A DNA stretch of 64,000 nucleotides from JANXUC01 sp964619065. GTDB lineage: Bacteria; Acidobacteriota; Terriglobia; Terriglobales; Acidobacteriaceae. Every line of letters starts with the position of its first letter. Positions within the stretch are counted from its first letter, which is position 1. Below, piece after piece: positions 51,301 through 61,214 of the stretch. The position numbers and the translations under genes are program-made. The notes beneath the pieces are model-generated. The model was not told where the DNA came from, did no database searches, and saw only the letters and a program-made list of their open reading frames with translations. Location: the NCBI GenBank assembly GCA_964619065.1, contig CAZUCC010000011.1:23824-87823 (forward strand), read 5' to 3'.

Positions 51301-52746
51301 ATGGCGCCGACGATGGAAGTTGCTGCTGCGACCCGCGGATTTCTGATCGGAGGGAAGTGGTTCGAAGAAGGGTCTCTTCACGAAGTTCTTTCGCCATTTG
51401 ACCGCAGCGTGGCGAGCCGCACCTGGATGGCGACGCGCAAGCATGCCGAGCAGGCGATTGCCTCTGCGGTAGCCGCTTTCGGTACGACCCGGCGTCTGCC
51501 AGCGTTCGAACGGCAGCGCGTGCTGCGCGCCATTGCGCAGGGAATTACCGCACGCAAGGAAGAATTCGCCCGCATGATTTGTCTTGAAGCGGGGAAGCCG
51601 ATCAAGGTCTCCCGAACGGAAGTCGACCGCGCCATTTTTACTTTTCAAGTTGCCGCCGAGGAGAGCACGCGGCACTACGGCGAGTACTTGCCGCTCGACT
51701 GGCAGGAATCCACTGCCGGGCGTTGGTCGATTGTACGGCGTTTCCCGATTGGCCCGATCGCCGGGATTACCCCATTCAATTTTCCGCTAAATCTGGTTGC
51801 GCACAAAGTTGCGCCCGCGATTGCTTGCGGCTGTCCGATGGTGCTGAAACCCGCTCCGCAAACGCCCATGTGTTCCCTGCTACTGGGCGAGATCGTGCAG
51901 CAGGCGGGTTGGCCTGACGGTGGCCTCAACGTTCTCCTCTTATCCAACGAAGACACAGGGATTCTGGTCGAAGACGACCGACTCAAGATGATCAGCTTTA
52001 CCGGCAGTGCTCCAGTGGGCTGGGGCATCAAGAGCCGCTCCGGACGTAAGCGCGTGGCGCTCGAACTGGGCGGGAACGCGGGCGTGATTGTCCATGGAGA
52101 TGCGGACCTTTCCTATGCTGCCAACCGTTGCGTCGTGGGCGGGTACACCTATGCTGGCCAGACATGTATTTCCGTGCAGAGGATTTTTGTGGAGCGCAGC
52201 GTTTACGGGAAATTCACGGACCTGCTGGTGGCGGGCGTGCAAAAGCTGCGCTCGGGCGATCCGCTGGAAGAGACGACGGATATCGGCCCGCTCATCCGCG
52301 AGTCCGATGCAATTCGCGCGTCGGATTGGGTGCAAGAGGCCGTCTCCAAAGGCGCGCGTGTTTTGTGTGGCGGGAAGCGCAACGGCTCTTTCCTTGAACC
52401 CACCGTGCTCACCAATACGCAACCTGACATGAAGGTGAATTGCAAAGAACTGTTCGCTCCAGTCGTGACGGTTGAGCCCTATGATCGCTTTGAAGAGGCC
52501 CTAGATCGCGTCAACGGGTCCGACTACGGACTGCAAGCGGGAATTTTCACACGCGATGCCCAACGAATTTTTCAGGCCTTCGAAGAACTTGAAGTGGGAG
52601 GCGTGATGGCGGGGGAAGTTCCATCCTTCCGCATCGATCACATGCCGTATGGCGGAGTGAAAGACTCCGGTCTCGGCCGCGAAGGTCTGCGTTATGCCAT
52701 GGAAGAAATGACGGAGCCGCGAATTCTGGCCATGAATCTGCGTTGA
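51301..52746 (+). CDS. NAD(P)-dependent aldehyde dehydrogenase
   Basis: A 481-residue enzyme of the ALDH superfamily. NAD(P)-binding block ISFTGSAPVGWGIK, catalytic Glu in ALELGGNAGVIV, and catalytic Cys in YAGQTCISVQRIF are present. It oxidises an aldehyde to the acid, or to a CoA ester in some relatives; the substrate is not readable from the sequence. Start behind TTTGGAGGCACTCT. It is followed by a terminator at 52838 and then the respiratory operon. Confidence 0.87.
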   Translation: MAPTMEVAAATRGFLIGGKWFEEGSLHEVLSPFDRSVASRTWMATRKHAEQAIASAVAAFGTTRRLPAFERQRVLRAIAQGITARKEEFARMICLEAGKPIKVSRTEVDRAIFTFQVAAEESTRHYGEYLPLDWQESTAGRWSIVRRFPIGPIAGITPFNFPLNLVAHKVAPAIACGCPMVLKPAPQTPMCSLLLGEIVQQAGWPDGGLNVLLLSNEDTGILVEDDRLKMISFTGSAPVGWGIKSRSGRKRVALELGGNAGVIVHGDADLSYAANRCVVGGYTYAGQTCISVQRIFVERSVYGKFTDLLVAGVQKLRSGDPLEETTDIGPLIRESDAIRASDWVQEAVSKGARVLCGGKRNGSFLEPTVLTNTQPDMKVNCKELFAPVVTVEPYDRFEEALDRVNGSDYGLQAGIFTRDAQRIFQAFEELEVGGVMAGEVPSFRIDHMPYGGVKDSGLGREGLRYAMEEMTEPRILAMNLR

Positions 52747-52837
52747 TTTTTCGCGAAGAGTTGCGTGAACAGGTTCGTGAAGTGCGCCCGATTGTGGATT
52801 CCTTCCCGTTGTGATACCTCCGCGTGTTGAATTTCGA

Positions 52838-52868
52838 GAAAGCACGAGACAAAACTTCTCGTGCTTGT
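52838..52868 (+). terminator. Terminator between aldehyde dehydrogenase and the respiratory operon
   Basis: A perfect 10-bp stem, AAGCACGAGA (52838-52847) and TCTCGTGCTT (52855-52864), with a seven-base loop and a short T-rich tail. Its tail runs into the candidate promoter TATAAT of the next operon. Confidence 0.65.
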
Positions 52869-52873
52869 TTATA
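52868..52873 (+). promoter_or_regulatory. Candidate -10 box of the act-cox operon
   Basis: TATAAT, with a weak GAGACA -35-like hexamer 18 bases upstream, 113 bases before the actA start. It lies just past the terminator hairpin. Confidence 0.45.
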
Positions 52874-52985
52874 ATCTCCAGTTTCACCAACAACGGTCCT
52901 ACGCAGCGCGTGACGAATATTCGGCAGCAAAAACTGCAGTGTGGGGATTTGTGTCCCACTTCATAACTTAGGAAACTTCGTTCGA

Positions 52986-53684
52986 ATGGCTCAGATTTTT
53001 CATCGCAGCGTTAATGTTTATTCGAAGGCCAGCATCGTTGCGGTCCTACTTTTGGGCGGGGCTGCTTTTGCCGGCCTCATGACCTTCGAGCGTTCGCCCT
53101 ACATCACGTATCAAGGAGTCACGAAGCCGCAGCCGGTTCCATTCAGTCATCAACACCATGTAGCGGGGCTGGGGATCGATTGCCGGTATTGCCACACCTC
53201 CGTGGAAAACGCCGCGGCTGCGAGTATCCCGCCGACGAAGACCTGCATGAACTGCCATTCCCAGATATGGACGAGCGCCGCCATGCTGGAGCCGGTGCGC
53301 GAGAGTTTCCGCAGCGGCCGCGCGCTGGTTTGGAGCAAGCTGAACGACCTGCCCGATTACGTGTACTTCAATCACAGCATTCACATCAACAAGGGCGTGG
53401 GCTGTAACACCTGCCACGGGCCGGTGGACAAGATGCCGCTGATGTATGCAGCCAACACGCTGCAAATGGAGTGGTGCCTGGATTGCCACCGCGCTCCGGA
53501 GAAATTCCTGCGGCCGCGCGATCAAGTTTTCAATATGGAATACAAGCAGCCATCGAACGACCTGCCGGTTGACATCGATGGCGTGTCCTTCACGGAGCAG
53601 GATGCGTTGGGGAAGGCGCTGGCGGCGAAATACCATCTGCGCAACGTGAGCGATATTACGAGCTGTTCGACCTGCCACCGGTAG
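52986..53684 (+). CDS. actA: Alternative complex III subunit ActA, pentaheme cytochrome c
   Basis: A 232-residue periplasmic cytochrome anchored by an N-terminal helix (SIVAVLLLGGAAFAGL). Five CxxCH heme sites are visible: CRYCH (66-70), CMNCH (87-91), then CNTCH, CLDCH and CSTCH. The five hemes form the wire that takes electrons from the quinol-oxidising subunits towards the cytochrome c of the oxidase. It opens the operon, with actB 49 bases on. Start at the ATG at 52986, which begins the conserved MAQIFHRSVN. Confidence 0.93.
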   Translation: MAQIFHRSVNVYSKASIVAVLLLGGAAFAGLMTFERSPYITYQGVTKPQPVPFSHQHHVAGLGIDCRYCHTSVENAAAASIPPTKTCMNCHSQIWTSAAMLEPVRESFRSGRALVWSKLNDLPDYVYFNHSIHINKGVGCNTCHGPVDKMPLMYAANTLQMEWCLDCHRAPEKFLRPRDQVFNMEYKQPSNDLPVDIDGVSFTEQDALGKALAAKYHLRNVSDITSCSTCHR

Positions 53685-53733
53685 GATAAGCGGTCCAAGA
53701 TTTGTAGGGAAGGCAAAGGAATTTGACGGGCGA

Positions 53734-56700
53734 ATGACGATGGACGTTGACAACAAGAAACGCGAAGACATTTGCCCGGGCAAAAAGTCCGGCCAGGTTC
53801 CCGGTGACGTAACGGGCAAAGCCCTCGACCTCGCTGTTGTGCGGAAAGAGCTTGAGCAGGCTCGTGGCCCGGAGTACTGGCGCAGCTTAGAAGAGCTTGC
53901 GGGCAGCGAGGAATTTCGCGAAATGATGCACCGCGAATTCCCCAAGGGTTCTTCGGAGTGGCTCGATGCGGTGTCCCGCCGCGGTTTCCTGCAACTGATG
54001 GGTGCATCCCTGGCGCTGGCGGGAATGACGGCTTGCACGCGCCAGCCATTGGAGCAAATTGTTCCGTTCGTAAAACAGCCGGAAGATTTAATTCCCGGAC
54101 GGCCGCAGTTCTACGCCTCGGCCGCCATGCTCGGCGGATATGCCAGTCCCGTGCTGGTCGAGAGCCACATGGGACGGCCGACCAAGATTGAAGGGAATCC
54201 CGACCATCCGGCGAGTCTTGGCGCTTCGGATGTTTTCGCACAGGCCAGTCTGCTCGACATGTATGACCCTGACCGCTCCCAGACTCCCGTGTACCTCGGC
54301 GATACGCGGTCCTGGAAGAAATTCATTGAGGAGATTCGTACGCCTTTGTCCGGCCAAAGGGCGATGGAGGGCGAAGGTCTCCGCCTTCTGACGGGTCCCA
54401 TCTCATCGCCCACCTTGGCGGAACAGATTCGCGCTCTCTTGCGGATGTATCCCAAGGCCAAGTGGCACCAGTATTCGCCTCTGCACCGGGACAATGTCCT
54501 GGCTGGGTCGATGATGGCGTTCGGACAGGCAGTCGAGACGCAGTATCGTCTGGAAAATGCGGATGTGATTCTGTCGCTCGACGCCGACTTCCTGTATCCG
54601 GGCTTCCCTGGCTCCATCCGCTATGCGCACGATTATGCGGCGCGGCGGAATCCTGACGGCAACATGAATCGACTGTATGTGGTCGAGAGCGTGCCGTCGC
54701 CCACGGGCGCGAAGGCGGAGCATCGCTTGTCGCTGCGCGCGTCGGAGATTGAGAAGTTTGCGCGATCCCTGGCTACGAACCTGGGTCTCGGCGGCGCTGT
54801 TGAAGATTCACATTTCCTCAGCGCGGTGACCGATGATCTAAAGCGTCATCAGGGTTCGTGTGTGGTCATTGCAGGCGAGCAGCAGTCTCCGGAAGTTCAT
54901 GCACTGGCGCATGCGATGAATAGCCATCTTGGCAATGTGGGCAAGACCGTCATCTATACCGACACGGTGCATGCGAATCCTGTCGATCAAACGGCGTCGC
55001 TACGGGAACTGGCTCAGGATTTGCGGGCCAAAAAGGTTGAGGTCCTGGTCATTCTGGGCGCGAATCCGGTCTACGATGCACCTGCGGATGTCGGCTTTGC
55101 CGATGCGTTGATGAATTCCGGCGTGGGATTGCGTATTCATCACGGTCTTTACCAGGACGAGACCGCTGAGCTGTGCCAATGGCACATCAATGCCGCGCAT
55201 GGGCTCGAGGCCTGGGGCGACGGCCGTACCTATGATGGTTGCGTCTGCCTCGTGCAGCCGCTGATTGCTCCTCTCTATGACGGAAAGAGTGCTCATGAAC
55301 TTGTCGCCGCGCTGATGGGGCAAAGCACTCTGACGGGCTACGAAATCGTGCGTACTTACTGGCAGCAACAGGCGAAGGCTGCGGATTTCGAAACCTGGTG
55401 GCGCAAGGCTGTGCACGATGGTTTTGTAAGTGGCACAGAATTTTCAGCGAAAACAGTCAGCGCCAAACCCGGGATTCCGGCTGCAAAATCGGAGCCTTTA
55501 GATTCTTCCATGATCGAGGTTAGCTTCCGTGGCGATCCCTCCGTCTACGACGGATCGCTGGCCAATAATGGCTGGCTGCAAGAGCTGCCCAAGCCCATGA
55601 GCAAGATGACCTGGGACAACCCGGCATGGATTAGCCCGGCGATGGCCGCGCGCGAGAAGCTGAAAAGCGAAGACATGGTTACGCTGGAAATAGGTGGCCG
55701 CAAGATCCAGGTTCCCGTATGGATTCAAGCGGGCCATCCCGATCACGCCATCACCGTGTTCCTGGGGTATGGCCGCCGCCGCGTTGGCCGGGTGGGTAAC
55801 GGAGCAGGGTTTAATCTTTATGAAGTGCGTGCCAGCGACGCCTCCTGGCGCACGGCGGGAAAAATTACGCCGGTCGGCACAACCTATAAGCTGGCTTCGA
55901 CGCAGGGCTACCAGACGATCGAAACCAGCTTTGAAACGAGTCCGGGCGTGATGGGTACCCGTCCTGTGATTCGCGAAGGCACCTTGGCGAAATACAAACG
56001 CACGCCCAACTTTGCGCAGGAAATGGAAGAAACGCCCGATCGGGACTTCACGCTCTACCCGAACATCGACTACACGGATCCGAAGTTCAACAAGCTGGGC
56101 TATGCCTGGGGCATGACCGTCGATTTGAGTTCCTGCGTGGGCTGCAATGCTTGCATGATTGCCTGCCACTCGGAGAACAATATTCCCGTTGTCGGCAAGG
56201 CGCAGGTTGTCGTAGGCCGCCACATGCACTGGATTCGCGTGGATGCCTACTACCAGGGCGATCGCGACAATCCCAGCGCGCACTTCCAGCCGGTTCCGTG
56301 CATGCAGTGCGAAAACGCGCCCTGCGAGCTGGTTTGCCCGGTGGGCGCCACGACCCACAGCACGGAAGGCCTGAACGACATGGTCTACAACCGTTGCATT
56401 GGAACGCGCTATTGCTCGAACAATTGCCCGTACAAGGTACGCCGTTTCAACTTCCTGCTCTTTCAAGATTGGGAGACGCCACAGTTCAAAATGATGCGCA
56501 ACCCGGATGTCAGTATTCGCAGCCGTGGCGTCATGGAAAAATGCACGTACTGCGTGCAGCGCATCAACACGGTTCGCATCGACTCGGAGCGCGATGACCG
56601 GAAAATCCGCGATGGCGAAATTCAGACGGCGTGCCAGCAGGCGTGTCCGTCGAACGCGATTGTTTTTGGCAACATTAATGACCCGGAGAGTAAGGTCTCG

Positions 56701-56835
56701 AAGCTGAAGGCCCAGGCGCGCAATTACAGCATGCTGGCCGAGCTCAACACGCGACCCCGGACCACATATCTGGCTGAGGTGCGCAACCCCAACCCGGAAC
56801 TCGAACCTGCGAAGCAGACAGTGGAGCACAGTTAA
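53734..56835 (+). CDS. actB: Alternative complex III iron-sulfur subunit ActB (molybdopterin oxidoreductase-like)
   Basis: A 1033-residue fusion. An N-terminal Tat-like stretch (SRRGFLQLMGASLALAGMTAC) is followed by a molybdopterin-oxidoreductase-like part (about 90-720) that lacks a cofactor in known ActB proteins, then a ferredoxin-like C-terminal part with four Cys clusters: CVGCNACMIAC, CMQCENAPCELVCP, CIGTRYCSNNCPY and CTYCVQRI with ACQQACPSNAI. These bind three 4Fe-4S and one 3Fe-4S cluster. It sits on the outer face and passes electrons from ActC to ActA. Confidence 0.92.
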   Translation: MTMDVDNKKREDICPGKKSGQVPGDVTGKALDLAVVRKELEQARGPEYWRSLEELAGSEEFREMMHREFPKGSSEWLDAVSRRGFLQLMGASLALAGMTACTRQPLEQIVPFVKQPEDLIPGRPQFYASAAMLGGYASPVLVESHMGRPTKIEGNPDHPASLGASDVFAQASLLDMYDPDRSQTPVYLGDTRSWKKFIEEIRTPLSGQRAMEGEGLRLLTGPISSPTLAEQIRALLRMYPKAKWHQYSPLHRDNVLAGSMMAFGQAVETQYRLENADVILSLDADFLYPGFPGSIRYAHDYAARRNPDGNMNRLYVVESVPSPTGAKAEHRLSLRASEIEKFARSLATNLGLGGAVEDSHFLSAVTDDLKRHQGSCVVIAGEQQSPEVHALAHAMNSHLGNVGKTVIYTDTVHANPVDQTASLRELAQDLRAKKVEVLVILGANPVYDAPADVGFADALMNSGVGLRIHHGLYQDETAELCQWHINAAHGLEAWGDGRTYDGCVCLVQPLIAPLYDGKSAHELVAALMGQSTLTGYEIVRTYWQQQAKAADFETWWRKAVHDGFVSGTEFSAKTVSAKPGIPAAKSEPLDSSMIEVSFRGDPSVYDGSLANNGWLQELPKPMSKMTWDNPAWISPAMAAREKLKSEDMVTLEIGGRKIQVPVWIQAGHPDHAITVFLGYGRRRVGRVGNGAGFNLYEVRASDASWRTAGKITPVGTTYKLASTQGYQTIETSFETSPGVMGTRPVIREGTLAKYKRTPNFAQEMEETPDRDFTLYPNIDYTDPKFNKLGYAWGMTVDLSSCVGCNACMIACHSENNIPVVGKAQVVVGRHMHWIRVDAYYQGDRDNPSAHFQPVPCMQCENAPCELVCPVGATTHSTEGLNDMVYNRCIGTRYCSNNCPYKVRRFNFLLFQDWETPQFKMMRNPDVSIRSRGVMEKCTYCVQRINTVRIDSERDDRKIRDGEIQTACQQACPSNAIVFGNINDPESKVSKLKAQARNYSMLAELNTRPRTTYLAEVRNPNPELEPAKQTVEHS

Positions 56836-56838
56836 GAC

Positions 56839-58248
56839 ATGAGCACGAGTACCGATCAGGCAGTTTTAGCGCGCGAAGTACCGGTTCTCGAGCCGGGGCA
56901 TGATATGGCCAGCGTCACGGCCAAGATCAGCGACATCGTGCTGGAGCGGCCCATCTCCATCGGCTGGGTGGCGGGCGTGCTGTTCTGCTCCGGCATTGTC
57001 CTCATGCTAGGCACGGCCATGGGCTACCTGTTCCTCAAGGGCACTGGAATTTGGGGCATTAACATCCCTGTGGGATGGGGATTTGCCATTGTCAACTTTG
57101 TTTGGTGGATTGGCATTGGCCACGCCGGAACGCTGATTTCCGCCATTCTGCACCTGTTGCGGCAGTCCTGGCGGAATTCTATCAACCGCTTTGCCGAGGC
57201 CATGACGCTCTTTGCCGTCATGTGCGCGGGACTGTTCCCGCTGATTCATACCGGTCGTCCCTGGCTGGCTTACTGGATGTTCCCTATTCCGAACACCATG
57301 AGCTATTGGCCTCAGTTCCGTAGCCCTCTGCTGTGGGACGTGTTTGCCGTTTCCACGTATGGCACCATCTCCCTCGTCTTTTGGTACACCGGCCTGATTC
57401 CGGATCTGGCCACGTTGCGCGACCGGGCTCCCAACAAGATTACCCGCTTTATCTATGGAGTCCTGGCCATGGGCTGGCGTGGCGAGGCGCGGCACTGGCA
57501 CCGCTATGAGAGCGCCTATCTCCTGCTGGCGGGACTCTCTACGCCGCTGGTGCTCTCCGTGCATACGGTGGTGAGCTTCGATTTTGCCATTTCCATCATG
57601 CCGGGCTGGCACACGACGGTGTTCCCGCCCTATTTTGTGGCCGGAGCCATCTATTCCGGTTTCGCGATGGTCCTGATCCTGGTCATTCCGGTGCGCGCGG
57701 TCTACAACCTGAAAGACATGATCACCGAGCGGCACCTCGAGAATGCTGCCAAGGTCATGTTGGCTACCGGGCTGATTGTCGCCTACGGCTACATTCTCGA
57801 AATCTACATGGCGTGGTACGCCGGGCCGAAGTCGATTGACTGGTTCACGGTCAACAATCGCTTCTTCGGGCCCTATGCCGGTCCTTATTGGGCGCTGTGG
57901 ATTTGCAATATCCTGGTTCCCCAGGTGCTATGGATCAAGTCCGTGCGGCGCAGTCCGTTGATCCTGTTCCTGATTTCTTTGGTCGTGCTGGTGGGTATGT
58001 GGCTGGAGCGTTTCGTCATCATCATTCTCAGTCTGCACCGCGACTTTGTGCCCTCGTCGTGGGGTATGTACTATCCGACGCGCTGGGACTGGATGACCTA
58101 CATTGGAACCATTGGCTTGTTTGTAACGCTAATATTTCTGTTTGTGCGCGTTCTGCCCATGATTTCCATCTTTGAAATCCGCATGCTCTTGCCGGAATCC
58201 GCCGTCAAACATGGAGGGGGCAAGCACGGAGAGGTGACGCACTCATGA
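56839..58248 (+). CDS. actC: Alternative complex III membrane subunit ActC, NrfD-like
   Basis: A 469-residue integral protein of the NrfD/PsrC family with about ten helices. It is the main quinol-binding subunit. Landmarks are ISIGWVAGVLFCSGIVLML, WRNSINRFAEAMTLFAVMC, WHTTVFPPYFVAGAIYSGFA and WLERFVIIILSLHRDF. It starts three bases after actB and overlaps actD by four. Confidence 0.92.
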   Translation: MSTSTDQAVLAREVPVLEPGHDMASVTAKISDIVLERPISIGWVAGVLFCSGIVLMLGTAMGYLFLKGTGIWGINIPVGWGFAIVNFVWWIGIGHAGTLISAILHLLRQSWRNSINRFAEAMTLFAVMCAGLFPLIHTGRPWLAYWMFPIPNTMSYWPQFRSPLLWDVFAVSTYGTISLVFWYTGLIPDLATLRDRAPNKITRFIYGVLAMGWRGEARHWHRYESAYLLLAGLSTPLVLSVHTVVSFDFAISIMPGWHTTVFPPYFVAGAIYSGFAMVLILVIPVRAVYNLKDMITERHLENAAKVMLATGLIVAYGYILEIYMAWYAGPKSIDWFTVNNRFFGPYAGPYWALWICNILVPQVLWIKSVRRSPLILFLISLVVLVGMWLERFVIIILSLHRDFVPSSWGMYYPTRWDWMTYIGTIGLFVTLIFLFVRVLPMISIFEIRMLLPESAVKHGGGKHGEVTHS

Positions 58249-58775
58249 GCGAGCTCAACGGCTTGATGGCGGAGTTCGGTTCGGCGACCGATCTGGTGGA
58301 GGCGGCGAAGACCACGCATCGCTCCGGGTACAACGATATTGAAGCGTATAGCCCGTTTCCGGTTCACGGGTTGAGCGAGGCGATTGGCTTCCATAAGGAT
58401 CGAGTGGGGCTGATTGTTTTGATCGCCGGACTGGTCGGGGCTTGCACTGGCTACGGCTTGCAATACTGGGTCTCGGCCATCACCTACCCGTTGAACATCG
58501 GCGGCCGTCCGTTGAATTCCTGGCCTTCGTTTGTGATTATCACCTTCGAACTCACCGTGCTCTTCGCTGGACTTTCCGCGATGATTGGCATGCTGATTTT
58601 GAATGATCTGCCGCGGCCGCATCATCCGGTGTTTAATGTGCCGCAGTTCGAGCGCGCCTCGCAAGACCGCTTCTTCTTATGCGTGTTTGCCGCCGACCCG
58701 AAGTTCGATGCCCCGCAGACGCGCCGCTTCCTCGAAAGCCTGAAGCCCATCTCCATCGCGGAGGTGCCCGAGTGA
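58245..58775 (+). CDS. actD: Alternative complex III subunit ActD (DUF3341)
   Basis: A 176-residue membrane protein with two helices (VGLIVLIAGLVGACTGYGLQ, FVIITFELTVLFAGLSAMIG) and the ActD block DLPRPHHPVFNVPQFERASQDRFF-like signature near 128-150. It stabilises the complex. Its ATG overlaps the end of actC as ATGA and its stop overlaps actE. Confidence 0.9.
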   Translation: MSELNGLMAEFGSATDLVEAAKTTHRSGYNDIEAYSPFPVHGLSEAIGFHKDRVGLIVLIAGLVGACTGYGLQYWVSAITYPLNIGGRPLNSWPSFVIITFELTVLFAGLSAMIGMLILNDLPRPHHPVFNVPQFERASQDRFFLCVFAADPKFDAPQTRRFLESLKPISIAEVPE

Positions 58776-59458
58776 TGGGGTTGAGGAAATTTTCTGCTAT
58801 TGGAATTCTCGGTGTGCTGGCCGTGACTGCTGCCTGCCGCCAGGATATGCACGATCAGCCGCGTTACAAGCCGCAGTCCCGCAATGATTTCTTTCCGGAT
58901 ATGCGTTCCGCGCGCGCTCCGGTCGACGGCACGGTGGCGCGCGGCCAATTGCATGAAGACACATATTTCTATACCGGCAAGGTGGGTAACAATCCCGGCG
59001 AAATCATGCCGTTTCCGGTAACGCGCGAGGTGCTTGAGCGCGGGCAGCAACGCTACAATATTTTTTGCGCGCCCTGCCACTCGCGCGTCGGTGACGGCAA
59101 GGGAATGATTCCCTCGCGCGGATTCAGCCGCATGCCTCCCTCTTACCATATTGAGCGCCTGCAAAAAGCTCCGGCTGGTTACTTCTTCGATGTGATTACG
59201 AATGGGCTGGGCATTATGCAAGGCTACTCGGCGCAAATTCCTGCGCAAGACCGATGGGCGATTGTGGCCTATATTCGCGCGTTGCAACTAAGCCAGCACG
59301 CGAGTTCCAGGGATCTTCCCGCCAGCCAAACAGTGCCGAGTGCCGCGCCAAAGTTTGAGGGCGACGCGCCATCGGGAGCAACTCCAGTCAAGCCTGCGCC
59401 TATTGCGGGAATCAAGGTCGAAGTTAAGTCCGAAATGTCGGAAGGAGGCGTGAAATGA
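58775..59458 (+). CDS. actE: Alternative complex III subunit ActE, monoheme cytochrome c lipoprotein
   Basis: A 227-residue lipoprotein (lipobox VTAAC, Cys near 20) with one class I heme site, YNIFCAPCHSRVGDGKGM, and the axial Met in a later loop. It carries electrons from ActA towards the oxidase. The C-terminal 50 residues are Ala/Pro-rich. Start at the ATG overlapping the actD stop (TGATG); a much longer in-frame reading lies in actD and is not used. Confidence 0.87.
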   Translation: MGLRKFSAIGILGVLAVTAACRQDMHDQPRYKPQSRNDFFPDMRSARAPVDGTVARGQLHEDTYFYTGKVGNNPGEIMPFPVTREVLERGQQRYNIFCAPCHSRVGDGKGMIPSRGFSRMPPSYHIERLQKAPAGYFFDVITNGLGIMQGYSAQIPAQDRWAIVAYIRALQLSQHASSRDLPASQTVPSAAPKFEGDAPSGATPVKPAPIAGIKVEVKSEMSEGGVK

Positions 59459-60660
59459 GCACGTTGACCCGCCTCAACCCAGTGGATTTTGCCGTACCAG
59501 CCGCCGTGGATAAGATCCGCAGCCGTTCGCTGGTGGTTGGCGTGATCGCAGGTGTATTCGCTCTGATCGGTTTCTTTACAGCTCCCGACGCTTTCTATCG
59601 CGCCTACCTTCTCGGGTTCATGGTCTGGCTCGGCGCATCGCTTGGCTCGCTTGGCTTGCTGCTGATTATTCATTTGACTAACGGACGATGGGGATTGGTG
59701 ATCCGGAGAATTCTCGAAGCTGCGGCTAAGAATTATTGGCTGATGGCGATTTTCTTTGTCCCGCTTGGCATCGGCGGCGTTCCCCATCTTTACACCTGGG
59801 CGAATCCCCAAGCGGTGGCGACGAGCGAAGCTTTGAACTGGATTCACCAGCGTTACCTGGCGCAGAATTTATTTCTGGCTCGCGCCTGCATCTATTTCGC
59901 GATCTGGGGCCTGCTGACATATTTTTTCACAAATTGGTCGCGGCAGCAGGACGAACCGGGCAATAACAGTCACGCTCGCAGCGGCGCCTTGGCTGGACCA
60001 GGTGCGCTTCTGTTTGGATTTACCGTTACGTTCGCCGCCGTGGATTGGGTCATGTCGCTTTCCTACGGCTGGACCTCCACCATTTACGGTTTGCTGTTCG
60101 TCATTGGGCAGTTGCTCTCCGCGATGTGTTTCGCCACGGTCGTAGCCGTGATTCTGGCGCGCTATGAACCCATGAAGACCATCGTAAACATCGATCACTT
60201 GCACGATTACGGCAAGTGGATGCTGGCCTTTGTCATGGTCTGGGCTTACTTCTCGTTTTCGCAATGGCTCATCATGTGGGCGGGCAACCTGCCGGAAGAG
60301 ATTGTCTGGTACAAGGACCGGCTGCACGGGGGCTGGCAGTATTTCGGGCTGTTTCTGGCGCTGTTCCATTTCGTTGTCCCGTTTGTGATCTTGCTCTCGG
60401 CCCAGCTCAAGAAAGAAAAGGGCCGTCTGGTGAAAGTCGCGTGCTGGCTGCTGTTTATGCGCTTCATCGACTTGTATTGGCTGATCATGCCGAATTTCGA
60501 GAACAAAAACGGCTTCTATTTCCATTGGCTGAATTTGGTGGTTCCGGTTGCCATGGGCGGTTTCTGGCTGGCGATGTTCTTCCGCAATTTGCAAGGGCAG
60601 CCTCTGCTGCCCCTCTATGCCCCACTGACCGGCGCCGTACTGGAGCCCGCGCATGAGTGA
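59455..60660 (+). CDS. actF: Alternative complex III membrane subunit ActF
   Basis: A 401-residue integral protein, about ten helices, distantly like ActC (quinol:cytochrome c oxidoreductase quinone-binding subunit 2). Conserved pieces include WVMSLSYGWTSTIYGLLFV, MLAFVMVWAYFSFSQWLIMW and HFVVPFVILLSAQLKKEK. It completes the complex's membrane half. It overlaps actE by four bases and the next gene by eight. Confidence 0.9.
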   Translation: MSTLTRLNPVDFAVPAAVDKIRSRSLVVGVIAGVFALIGFFTAPDAFYRAYLLGFMVWLGASLGSLGLLLIIHLTNGRWGLVIRRILEAAAKNYWLMAIFFVPLGIGGVPHLYTWANPQAVATSEALNWIHQRYLAQNLFLARACIYFAIWGLLTYFFTNWSRQQDEPGNNSHARSGALAGPGALLFGFTVTFAAVDWVMSLSYGWTSTIYGLLFVIGQLLSAMCFATVVAVILARYEPMKTIVNIDHLHDYGKWMLAFVMVWAYFSFSQWLIMWAGNLPEEIVWYKDRLHGGWQYFGLFLALFHFVVPFVILLSAQLKKEKGRLVKVACWLLFMRFIDLYWLIMPNFENKNGFYFHWLNLVVPVAMGGFWLAMFFRNLQGQPLLPLYAPLTGAVLEPAHE

Positions 60661-61162
60661 GAATCCACACAATCCCGCTAGCAACGGCCACGGCGACTAC
60701 GAGAGGGAGGACTTCACTACCGGAGCCGTCGTCGGCTCGCTGATTGGTCTCATCGTGATGTGTGTTGTGAGTTTTTCCATTGTGCTGGGCATGTACCGCT
60801 ATCTGGAAAAGTCGCAAATGGAACATGTCGCCGCGAGCCCGATGGTTCCGATGAAAGCGGACACGCGCCATATGACTCCCAGCGAAGACAAAAATGGTGA
60901 AGATAAAGATCCCGTGGAAGTGAAGGCTTTTCCCAAGCCGCGTTTGCAGGATGATGATGTGAAGGATATGCGGATACAGCTCTATGGAGAGGAAAGCACG
61001 CTGCAGAGTTATGGATGGGTGGATCAGTCCTCGGGGGAGGCTCGGATTCCGATTGCGCGCGCCATGGAATTGATAGCCGAGCGTGGCTTGCCGGTTCGCA
61101 GTGAAGTTGCAGCGAAGGATTCAGATCCGGCTGATCCCTCTCGCAAGAAGGCAAAGAAGTAG
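60653..61162 (+). CDS. Small membrane protein of the act-cox operon
   Basis: A 169-residue protein, one helix (VVGSLIGLIVMCVVSFSIVLG) and a periplasmic tail ending in SYGWVDQSSGEARIPIARAM, a motif that recurs in proteins between the act genes and SCO in Acidobacteria and other phyla. It could be an assembly factor or a small subunit of the supercomplex. Its start overlaps the actF stop by eight bases. Confidence 0.7.
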   Translation: MSENPHNPASNGHGDYEREDFTTGAVVGSLIGLIVMCVVSFSIVLGMYRYLEKSQMEHVAASPMVPMKADTRHMTPSEDKNGEDKDPVEVKAFPKPRLQDDDVKDMRIQLYGEESTLQSYGWVDQSSGEARIPIARAMELIAERGLPVRSEVAAKDSDPADPSRKKAKK

Positions 61163-61214
61163 CGGGTTCCTCAGGGTTAAAGCCAGGGAATGACAAAGGG
61201 AGATTGGTTACGCA

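Noticed and set aside
55498..56829. A 443-codon minus-strand frame
   Set aside because: It is the shadow of actB, low-complexity in character, with no domain.
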